DNA of 5,686 nucleotides from an uncultured Eubacteriales bacterium (GTDB taxonomy: Bacteria > Bacillota > Clostridia > Oscillospirales > Oscillospiraceae). Position numbers and translations under genes: made by a program. The stretch is from the NCBI GenBank assembly GCA_902475515.1, contig CABSAB010000107.1, positions 1 to 5,686 of the forward strand, in the 5' to 3' direction. Under the pieces are notes generated by a model that had not been told where the DNA came from, did no database searches, and saw nothing but the letters and a program-made list of their open reading frames with translations. Position 1 is the first letter of the stretch; each line of letters opens with the position of its first letter. Shown one piece after another: positions 1-4,667 of this stretch.

Positions 1-123
1 GCGGGCCTGACCATCAGGCGGGAGACCGGCAGCACCAAATGGATGCTGTTTTCCATGGCCCTCCCAACGGTGGTGGGAATGGTGCTGTGTATGGTGATTC
101 ACTTTGTTTGCAGTGTATTCTAG
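1..123 (+). CDS. feoB: FeoB ferrous iron transporter, C-terminal end only (partial)
   Basis: Frame 1 is open from the window edge to a TAG at 121-123 and gives 40 residues. They begin with the charged stretch TIRRETGSTKWMLFSM and continue as a hydrophobic helix (about residues 17-38, LFSMALPTVVG onward). An Arg-Arg-Glu-Thr-Gly-Ser-x-Lys-Trp segment leading into a last membrane helix is, from memory, the usual end of FeoB, the inner-membrane Fe2+ permease with an N-terminal GTPase domain. The GTPase, the gates and the start all lie outside the window. The frame is followed by a strong hairpin, as expected for the end of a transcription unit, and the next gene is convergent. The main doubt is that only 40 residues are visible; another polytopic membrane protein is possible. 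Confidence 0.68.
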   Translation, partial: AGLTIRRETGSTKWMLFSMALPTVVGMVLCMVIHFVCSVF

Positions 124-130
124 CGCAGAT

Positions 131-172
131 AAAGACCGCCGCCGCAGATTCCTTTCTGCGTCGGCGGTCTTT
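131..172. terminator. Bidirectional intrinsic terminator between feoB end and ppaC
   Basis: Arms 131-147 and 156-172 pair over 17 positions with one C-T mismatch (142/161) around an 8-base loop (148-155). The stem starts with AAA and ends with TTT, so a short U-run follows the hairpin whichever strand is read. It lies 7 bases after the feoB stop and 11 bases after the ppaC stop and so can end both convergent transcripts. The U-tracts are short, but the stem is long and GC-rich. Confidence 0.85.
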
Positions 173-183
173 CTGTATTCGAT

Positions 184-1833
184 TTAATCGTCCTGGATGG
201 CCCGCAGCAGTTGGGGGATAAACTGCTTTTTCCGGGATACGACCCCCGGGAGAAGCACGCCGTATTCCCCGGCCTGTACGCCAAAGGCCTTTTCCACCAG
301 TGCCGTGGCCCCGCCTCCGGCGGAGAGTACCAGGGCCGATTGGTCCGGCAGGCTGGTGAGCATGTAGAATACCATGTCGAGTCCTGTCTGCCCCAAGGCC
401 TTGGGCAGATAGGAATGGATCATCTCCCGGGCCTGCTCGTAGCTTCCTGTGCTCACAAAGCTGCCCTGGCCCACGCCGAAATGCAGCCCGCTGGCATCAA
501 AGGTCTTGTAATCCTGCAAAAATATGTCCTGGGGTGTTTTGCCGTCCAGGGCCTCCCCGGCCTCGAACATAGCCCCGGCCAGCTCGTCGATGTCCACCCC
601 CGCAATGCCCGCAAGGGCCGTGGCCGTGGCCTCGTCCAGGGACGTGCAGGTGGGGGACTGGAATTTCAGCGTGTCCGACAAAATGGCCGAGAGCAGGATG
701 CCCGCCATCTGCGGCTCCACAGAGATGCGGTTTTCCTGATACATCTGATAGACCACCGTGGCCGTGCAGCCCACGGGCTGATTGCGGAAGTACACGGGGC
801 TTCCGGTCTCCAGATTGCCGATGCGGTGGTGGTCGATGACCTCCAGGATCTCGGCTTCCTCCCAACCGTCCACGCACTGGGTCTTTTCGTTGTGATCCAC
901 CAGGATCAGCTGCTTCCGGCGGAGATTCAGAAGGTTCCGCCGGGAGATCACGCCCACATATTTGCCGTCGGTGTCCAGAATGGGAAAGTATACGAACCGG
1001 ACCTTGCCCATGATCTCCTTTACGTCCTCCAGGTCGTCGGTGGTGGTGAAGGTCAAGAGGTCGTGTGTCAGCATATGGAACGAGATGGGCACGCTCTGGG
1101 AGATCAGGCAGGCCGTGGGATAGGTGTCGTAGGGGGTGGAGATGATGGCGCAGCCGTGCTCCTCCGCCAGACGGATGATGGTCTTGGGTACAGCGGAGCC
1201 GGTGCACACCACGATGCAGCTGGCCCCCATCTCAATGGCGCAGTACTGGGATTCATAGCGGTTTGCCACCAGCACCAGATCGCCGGGCTCCACCACCGCC
1301 TCCATAGTCTCGGGGCTGGCGGCGCCGATGACGATCTTGCCGGACTGGACGCAGCCCTTTGGATCGCCTGTGACCAGCGTCCCGTTCAGCGTCTCCAGAA
1401 TATTGGCGTAGGGGGTGTGGGACAGGGACAGAAACTGGGTGTCCAGGGAGTCCATGTTGCTCATGGCCAGGTCCTTCAGGGTGATGATGCCCAGAAGCTT
1501 TCCGTGCTCGTCGGTGATGGGCAGGGTGGAGATCTGCTGGTCCCGCATGGTCTCCCAGGCACGTCTTACGGTCATCATCCCCGAGACGCCGGGCATTTTC
1601 CGGATGTCGATGTCCTGGACCTGAGCACCGGCGTCGGCGCATAGCTCCGGCACCTCCAGGCCGAACCGCCGGAGAACGTATTCCGTTTCTCCGTTGATCT
1701 CCCCGGCCCGCAGGGGCGCGTAGGTCCCCGTTCCCAATTGATTTTTCAGATGGGCGTAGGCAATGGCCGAGCAGATGGAATCCGTGTCGGGATTCTTGTG
1801 GCCGATGACGCCGATGGGTCTGACTGTTTCCAT
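184..1833 (-). CDS. ppaC: Manganese-dependent inorganic pyrophosphatase, family II, with CBS and DRTGG regulatory domains
   Basis: This 549-residue cytoplasmic enzyme hydrolyses pyrophosphate to two phosphates, pulling biosynthetic reactions forward. The DHH phosphoesterase domain is split: residues 1-70 carry GHKNPDTDS (His12, Asp16, Asp18), and the rest follows the insert with VDHN (Asp313), VIDHH (Asp334, His335, His336) and SDT (Asp387). A DHHA2 domain ends with SRKKQ (533-537), whose Arg and Lys bind substrate in the family. The insert, about 71-305, is CBS (about 75-125), DRTGG (about 135-245), CBS (about 250-305). In the Clostridium perfringens enzyme of this layout, AMP inhibits and diadenosine tetraphosphate activates; the same control is inferred here. 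All core metal ligands are present. The ATG is set by AAGGGGAG six bases upstream (1840-1847). The gene is monocistronic, convergent with feoB and divergent from the DUF2798 gene. Confidence 0.96.
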   Translation of the reverse strand: METVRPIGVIGHKNPDTDSICSAIAYAHLKNQLGTGTYAPLRAGEINGETEYVLRRFGLEVPELCADAGAQVQDIDIRKMPGVSGMMTVRRAWETMRDQQISTLPITDEHGKLLGIITLKDLAMSNMDSLDTQFLSLSHTPYANILETLNGTLVTGDPKGCVQSGKIVIGAASPETMEAVVEPGDLVLVANRYESQYCAIEMGASCIVVCTGSAVPKTIIRLAEEHGCAIISTPYDTYPTACLISQSVPISFHMLTHDLLTFTTTDDLEDVKEIMGKVRFVYFPILDTDGKYVGVISRRNLLNLRRKQLILVDHNEKTQCVDGWEEAEILEVIDHHRIGNLETGSPVYFRNQPVGCTATVVYQMYQENRISVEPQMAGILLSAILSDTLKFQSPTCTSLDEATATALAGIAGVDIDELAGAMFEAGEALDGKTPQDIFLQDYKTFDASGLHFGVGQGSFVSTGSYEQAREMIHSYLPKALGQTGLDMVFYMLTSLPDQSALVLSAGGGATALVEKAFGVQAGEYGVLLPGVVSRKKQFIPQLLRAIQDD

Positions 1834-1875
1834 GCAATACTCCCCTTAATCATTCAGCAGGTTTTATGTTCCGAT

Positions 1876-1903
1876 ATTCTAGCATACTTTTGGCAGAAAG
1901 CAA
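1876..1903 (-). promoter_or_regulatory. Likely sigma-A promoter of ppaC
   Basis: Read on the minus strand there is TTGCTT (1898-1903), a 16-base spacer, and TAGAAT (1876-1881) preceded by TGC, giving an extended -10 TGCTAGAAT. The predicted start is near 1869, leaving a leader of about 35 bases before the ATG at 1833. The -35 is imperfect; the extended -10 is the stronger part. Confidence 0.6.
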
Positions 1904-1960
1904 AGAGGGAACCGCTGTTTGATTTGAAAAGCTTGTGACAATTTACCCGGAAAAACCGCC

Positions 1961-1990
1961 TTGACTTTTTGCCCCTCCGGCTGATAAAAT
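1961..1990 (+). promoter_or_regulatory. Likely sigma-A promoter of the DUF2798 gene
   Basis: TTGACT (1961-1966) is followed after 18 bases by TAAAAT (1985-1990), with TG one base before it (TGATAAAAT, an extended -10). The start would be near 1997, leaving a leader of about 130 bases ahead of the ATG at 2130. That leader has a CACATGTG palindrome near 2026-2033 and two GGGACA copies (1995-2000, 2013-2018), but I recognise no riboswitch or attenuator. The promoter is divergent from that of ppaC, with about 58 bases between the two -35 boxes. Confidence 0.65.
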
Positions 1991-2129
1991 AACCGGGACA
2001 ATAATTTCATATGGGACATAAACGACACATGTGGTGCTCTGCACGTAAATCTGATCACGGGAACTATGTTTTCTTTCAGAATTGCAGCGCCGCCTGTGTC
2101 TTTTTTGCGCCCGAAAAGGAGTATGAGCT

Positions 2130-2693
2130 ATGCCAAAAAGCAAAATTCAGAAGATGATCTTCGCACTTTTGACGGTCATCGTCACGGTCCACGGCTATGT
2201 GTTTTACAGCCTGTATGTGGTCAACGGTCAGACCCTGATGAACGTGACGGAAGCGGGCAGCGTCCTTGCGGCCATCCGTGCCCAGGGGGGTGTGTACATG
2301 GTGGGGCGGATGGTGCCCATCTGGGCGGTGGTGCTGGTGGAGTTCCTGCTGGCCTACTGTCTGGAGATCCTGGTGGGTAGCCCCAGCTCCTTCAAGCTTG
2401 CCTCCAAGGTCTTTGATCCCCGGACCACCCATCCGGTGCTCTTTGAGACGGCCATCATCTGCGCCACCGTGGGCATCATGTGCCCGGCTATGAGCCTGAT
2501 CGCCGCGGCCCTGTACTATCCCTATTACAGCGGCTTCCATGCGGCGACGTTCCTGGCGAACTGGGGAAAGCTCGTGTGCTTCAACTTCCCCTTTGCGTTT
2601 TTCTCCCAGCTGTTTTTCATCCAGCCCCTGGTGCGGACCGTGTTCAAGGCGCTGTTTGGGCGGAAGGGTGCCAAAGAGCAGGTAAACGTCTAA
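2130..2693 (+). CDS. DUF2798 family membrane protein, function unknown
   Basis: A 187-residue integral membrane protein with four predicted helices, at about residues 8-30, 58-82, 104-130 and 146-169. The opening MPKSKIQKMIFALLTVIVTV and the ending QPLVRTVFKALFGRK resemble the start and end of DUF2798 units, and the protein looks like two such two-helix units in tandem. The loops carry few conserved polar residues that would suggest an enzyme. No cleavable signal peptide is evident; the first helix is probably a signal anchor. The start is set by AAAAGGAG (2114-2121) eight bases upstream of the ATG. Two stop codons stand in tandem (2691-2696). The gene has its own promoter and is followed by a hairpin, so it is probably transcribed alone. 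No function has been established for this family to my knowledge, and the neighbours do not suggest one. Confidence 0.82.
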   Translation: MPKSKIQKMIFALLTVIVTVHGYVFYSLYVVNGQTLMNVTEAGSVLAAIRAQGGVYMVGRMVPIWAVVLVEFLLAYCLEILVGSPSSFKLASKVFDPRTTHPVLFETAIICATVGIMCPAMSLIAAALYYPYYSGFHAATFLANWGKLVCFNFPFAFFSQLFFIQPLVRTVFKALFGRKGAKEQVNV

Positions 2694-2702
2694 TAAAAAA
2701 CG

Positions 2703-2738
2703 GGCCCGTCGGGAAAGCCATTGCTTTTCCGATGGGCC
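2703..2738 (+). terminator. Hairpin after the DUF2798 gene, overlapping the next promoter
   Basis: Arms 2703-2718 and 2723-2738 form 16 pairs with a CATT loop. Two of the pairs are G-U on the plus-strand RNA (they would be A-C mismatches on the minus strand), so the structure fits plus-strand RNA better. However, the T-rich side is on the left (TAATAAAAAA at 2691-2700), giving a U-run only for minus-strand RNA; the plus-strand tail TGCCTTATAAT is poor in U. It probably ends or stabilises the 3' end of the DUF2798 mRNA. The descending arm also contains the -35 box of the acetyltransferase gene. Confidence 0.6.
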
Positions 2739-2749
2739 TGCCTTATAAT
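2722..2749 (+). promoter_or_regulatory. Likely sigma-A promoter of the GNAT acetyltransferase gene
   Basis: TTGCTT (2722-2727), a 16-base spacer and a consensus TATAAT (2744-2749). The start would be near 2756, giving a leader of about 44 bases before the GTG at 2800. The -35 lies inside the descending arm of the hairpin at 2703-2738. Confidence 0.6.
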
Positions 2750-2799
2750 ACGAAACAACAGGAGAAACCGGATAAAGGCGGAGGGAAGGAGGGGTATCC

Positions 2800-3429
2800 G
2801 TGTGCCGGACTGATATACAATTTGACAACCATGATGAACGAATTAAATATTACGAGTTGTTATTGGAACGTGACTTGGATACGCTCCCGCTTTTTCAGCT
2901 TCTGCAAGGCTACCGATTCGTGTTTTATCAACAGGGCGACCGGGATACCTGGATCGATATCGAAAAATCCGCCAAAGAATTTTCAAACTACAAACAAGGA
3001 TTAGAAGCCTGGAACCGATACTATGGAGACCGGGAATATGAGCTGTTTGACCGAATGGTTTTTATCGAAAACGCAGCCGGGGAAAAGGTCGCAACAGCTA
3101 CGGCGTTTTATGATATCACTGGCCGTGACAAATCCGGTGCCGGATGGCTGCACTGGGTCGCTGTCCGCAGGGAGTACCAGGGGAGAGGACTCGCAAAGCC
3201 CTTGATCGCCTATGTGTTAGGGCGTATGCGTGAACTGGGGTATACACATGCCAAGATACCGACACAGACGACCACATGGCTTGCCTGCAAAATATACCTT
3301 GATTTGGGGTTTGCTCCAATTCCTCAAAATGCGGTCAACAGCAGGGATGGATGGAGGATTATAAAGGCGCTTACAAATCATGCGGCGTTGGATTCTTTTG
3401 ATGCGGCATCCATAGATGAAATCGTGTAA
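2800..3429 (+). CDS. GNAT family N-acetyltransferase, substrate unknown
   Basis: A 209-residue cytoplasmic protein predicted to transfer an acetyl group from acetyl-CoA to an unknown amine. The GNAT core is at about residues 85-175: strand GWLHWVAV (115-122), then the acetyl-CoA loop EYQGRGLA (125-132; Gly128 and Gly130, with Glu where Gln/Arg is usual), helix LIAYVLGRMRELGY (135-148), and the closing WLACKIYLDLGF (160-171) typical of motif B. Residues 1-84, including a charged DRDTWIDIEKSAKEF segment, probably form the substrate side. The start is a GTG, chosen because a strong AAGGAGG (2786-2792) stands seven bases before it. Codons are visibly more AT-rich than in the flanking genes, which suggests separate acquisition. 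It has its own promoter and terminator. Resistance or detoxification is possible but not shown. Confidence 0.85.
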   Translation: MCRTDIQFDNHDERIKYYELLLERDLDTLPLFQLLQGYRFVFYQQGDRDTWIDIEKSAKEFSNYKQGLEAWNRYYGDREYELFDRMVFIENAAGEKVATATAFYDITGRDKSGAGWLHWVAVRREYQGRGLAKPLIAYVLGRMRELGYTHAKIPTQTTTWLACKIYLDLGFAPIPQNAVNSRDGWRIIKALTNHAALDSFDAASIDEIV

Positions 3430-3430
3430 A

Positions 3431-3459
3431 AAGCACGGCGGAATGTTTCCGCCGTGCTT
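3431..3459. terminator. Bidirectional intrinsic terminator between the GNAT gene and the hydrolase gene
   Basis: Perfect 13-bp stem, arms AAGCACGGCGGAA (3431-3443) and TTCCGCCGTGCTT (3447-3459), with a three-base loop. The plus side continues CTTCGTTATTT; the minus side gives a run of five T after the stem. It begins one base after the GNAT stop and lies about 30 bases beyond the stop of the convergent hydrolase gene, so it serves both. Confidence 0.92.
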
Positions 3460-3489
3460 CTTCGTTATTTCGGTGCGTAATGATGGGGC

Positions 3490-4263
3490 TTAAAAAGCTA
3501 CCGGTCCATTCTCCGCGAGATAATAAAGCCCCTCCGGTCCCTCGGCCACCGTCAGATCGCAGGCCACATTCTGGCTGGGATCAGGATGTCCCTCCCACAG
3601 GTGATAGAGCGTGGGCAGGAATACCGGCCAGCGGGAAGCCTCATATTCCGAGTGGATGGCCCCATCCTCCGGCGCGGGAGCCGAGGTGGGGTCCTCCAGC
3701 ACAAAGGCCGGGGGCTCTGAGCAGCGGGTGTTCGCCACAGCGGCCACGATATGGTTGCAGCCGCCGTCTGCATCCTCCCACATGTGAACGGTGGAATCCA
3801 CGAATTCCCCCTTGGCGTTGAACACGCCCTCCACAATTACGTGGGCCAGATGGGCCGTAAAGAAGAACCAGCTGAGGTCCAGCCGATTGATCTGCACGCC
3901 GCTGCCGCCGAACACGGGCTTGCCGGGCACCATGGCCTCGGAGATCATGTGGGCGGAGTTCAAAAATCCGTACTGCCCGGGGCTTTTTACCCAGTTAAAC
4001 CGTTTGTGGGACCCGGGGGCCCAGAGGTAGTAGCCCTTTTCCATGTTGGCCCACCACCAGTCCAGCATCTTTGCGGAGACACCCGGGAGAAAGTGCTGGG
4101 CCTGAGAGGTGATGACATAACCCTTCGCCTTTGCCTCGTCCGTCAGCTCCAGCGCCGGATAGGCCGGTGTGGGCGCGGAAAGGGGCGTAAAGGGCAGCGT
4201 TTTCACATGGATGTTTTTTTGAAAGGGCATGTAGGTCTGCCCACCGTTGGGGATGTATTCCAT
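3490..4263 (-). CDS. PhlG/Phy-like C-C hydrolase (2,4-diacetylphloroglucinol / phloretin hydrolase family)
   Basis: A 257-residue soluble protein without signal peptide or membrane helix. The segment at 66-93 (MLDWWWANM, then YYLWAPGSHKRFNWVKSP) resembles the hallmark of the DAPG hydrolase family: zinc-dependent enzymes with a Bet v 1-like fold that cut an acyl-aromatic C-C bond. Examples are PhlG of Pseudomonas and phloretin hydrolase of Eubacterium ramulus. Those use a His, a Glu and a later HxxxE pair to bind zinc. Candidates here are His86, Glu109 and His204-x-x-x-Glu208, the last followed by FLPTLY (215-220), which matches the spacing I recall. The His86-Glu109 distance is shorter than the roughly 31 residues of known members, so that ligand is uncertain. 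The length is slightly below the usual 270-290. AGGAG (4273-4277) precedes the ATG by nine bases. The gene is monocistronic. Family moderately sure; substrate unknown. Confidence 0.62.
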   Translation of the reverse strand: MEYIPNGGQTYMPFQKNIHVKTLPFTPLSAPTPAYPALELTDEAKAKGYVITSQAQHFLPGVSAKMLDWWWANMEKGYYLWAPGSHKRFNWVKSPGQYGFLNSAHMISEAMVPGKPVFGGSGVQINRLDLSWFFFTAHLAHVIVEGVFNAKGEFVDSTVHMWEDADGGCNHIVAAVANTRCSEPPAFVLEDPTSAPAPEDGAIHSEYEASRWPVFLPTLYHLWEGHPDPSQNVACDLTVAEGPEGLYYLAENGPVAF

Positions 4264-4291
4264 AAGGCATTACTCCTGTTCGTTTTTTCTT

Positions 4292-4320
4292 AGCATAGCA
4301 CGAAACGGCATGCTGTGCAA
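4292..4320 (-). promoter_or_regulatory. Likely sigma-A promoter of the hydrolase gene
   Basis: On the minus strand TTGCAC (4315-4320), a 17-base spacer and TATGCT (4292-4297), with TGC just before it (extended -10 TGCTATGCT). The start would be near 4285, leaving a leader of about 22 bases that contains the AGGAG site before the ATG at 4263. Confidence 0.7.
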
Positions 4321-4381
4321 ATATCCAATATTGATCGGCGATAACCGGGGGTTATATGCCCGGCGTTTTGCGTTCAAAATT

Positions 4382-4413
4382 TTGACATGGACGGCCCTCC
4401 GGTCCCATAAAAT
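4382..4413 (+). promoter_or_regulatory. Possible distal promoter upstream of the Fe-S flavoprotein gene
   Basis: A consensus TTGACA (4382-4387) is followed by CATAAAAT (4406-4413). The spacing is 18 bases if the -10 is CATAAA, or 20 if it is TAAAAT; neither is ideal without an activator. The start would be near 4420, about 250 bases before the gene. The spacer contains CCCTCCGG, also found in the spacer of the DUF2798 promoter. Confidence 0.35.
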
Positions 4414-4433
4414 TGTGTGATGGCGGACATGCA

Positions 4434-4468
4434 GGGGGCAGCCCCCGGCGGAAATCCTGCCTGCCGGG
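4434..4468. repeat. GC-rich nested dyads in the divergent region
   Basis: GGGGGC (4434-4439) and GCCCCC (4441-4446) are inverted around one base; CCCGGC (4444-4449) and GCCGGG (4463-4468) are inverted around 13 bases. The two pairings share bases, so only one can form at a time. There is no U-tract, so this is not a standard terminator. It lies about 90 bases upstream of the strong promoter at 4554 and could be a protein-binding dyad or part of a leader from the distal promoter. Confidence 0.4.
4443..4455 (+). repeat. 13-bp direct repeat, copy 1
   Basis: CCCCGGCGGAAAT, identical to 4629-4641; 186 bases separate the two starts. The match continues as 15 of 16 bases to 4458. This copy overlaps the GC-rich dyads and lies upstream of the strong promoter. 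Confidence 0.7.
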
Positions 4469-4553
4469 CCATTCATGCACAAAACACATAAAATTTGGAA
4501 CAGTACCCAACAAAATAGACAGGTTTTCGGTACAAATAAACGTGAAAAAACGG

Positions 4554-4582
4554 TTGAACGGTGGCGATTCCTGTGATACAAT
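4554..4582 (+). promoter_or_regulatory. Likely main sigma-A promoter of the Fe-S flavoprotein gene
   Basis: TTGAAC (4554-4559), a 17-base spacer and TACAAT (4577-4582), with TG one base before the -10 (TGATACAAT, extended -10). The start would be near 4589, giving a leader of about 80 bases. This is the best promoter match in the window. Confidence 0.75.
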
Positions 4583-4623
4583 GATAGGAGAAAATCTCTG
4601 CCCAGGGGGAAGGGGCTATGGCC

Positions 4624-4642
4624 AATTTCCCCGGCGGAAATT
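4624..4642 (+). repeat. Small leader hairpin overlapping 13-bp repeat copy 2
   Basis: AATTTCC (4624-4630) and GGAAATT (4636-4642) pair perfectly around the five-base loop CCGGC. Most of it is the second copy of the 13-bp repeat (4629-4641). It sits in the 5' leader of the Fe-S gene, seven bases before the AAGGGAG ribosome binding site, where it could modulate translation. It is too weak to be a terminator and no U-tract follows. Confidence 0.45.
4629..4641 (+). repeat. 13-bp direct repeat, copy 2
   Basis: CCCCGGCGGAAAT, identical to 4443-4455. This copy lies in the transcribed leader of the Fe-S gene and supplies the loop and right arm of the hairpin at 4624-4642. Confidence 0.7.
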
Positions 4643-4667
4643 CTAGATAAGGGAGTTTGACAAACAA

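Larger units (their letters stand above)
4264..4667. other. Divergent intergenic region between hydrolase gene and Fe-S flavoprotein gene
   Basis: This 404-base gap is more AT-rich than the flanking genes except for a GC-rich block at 4429-4470. It holds one minus-strand promoter (4292-4320), one good plus-strand promoter (4554-4582), a weaker plus-strand candidate (4382-4413), a 13-bp direct repeat (4443-4455 and 4629-4641) and two small dyads. I find no tRNA, no known riboswitch and no convincing protein-coding gene. Open frames crossing it on either strand lack ribosome binding sites and look like chance. Confidence 0.6.

Noticed and set aside
211..1644. A 477-codon open frame on the plus strand opposite the pyrophosphatase gene
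   Set aside because: It lies wholly antisense to a complete, well recognised gene, its translation is low-complexity Gly/His/Val-rich with no domain, and it has no proper ribosome binding site. Long antisense frames are common in GC-rich genes.
2011..2156. A short plus-strand frame in the DUF2798 leader overlapping the gene start
   Set aside because: No ribosome binding site precedes its ATG, and it overlaps the well-supported start at 2130 in another frame.
2076..2828. A 250-codon minus-strand frame opposite the DUF2798 gene
   Set aside because: Antisense to a membrane protein with a strong ribosome binding site; the translation is His/Gln/Arg-rich and family-less.
4331..4344. TTGATCGGCGATAA resembling an FNR/CRP-type site
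   Set aside because: Only the left half fits TTGAT; the right half does not match ATCAA, so the dyad fails.
4346..4364. CCGGG / CCCGG inverted repeat followed by CGTTTTG, a possible terminator
   Set aside because: The stem is only five base pairs with a nine-base loop, and there is no gene upstream on the plus strand for it to end.
4270..4581. A 103-codon minus-strand frame filling most of the divergent intergenic region
   Set aside because: It would run through both promoters, has no ribosome binding site, and its composition (Arg, Cys, His scattered) does not look like a protein.
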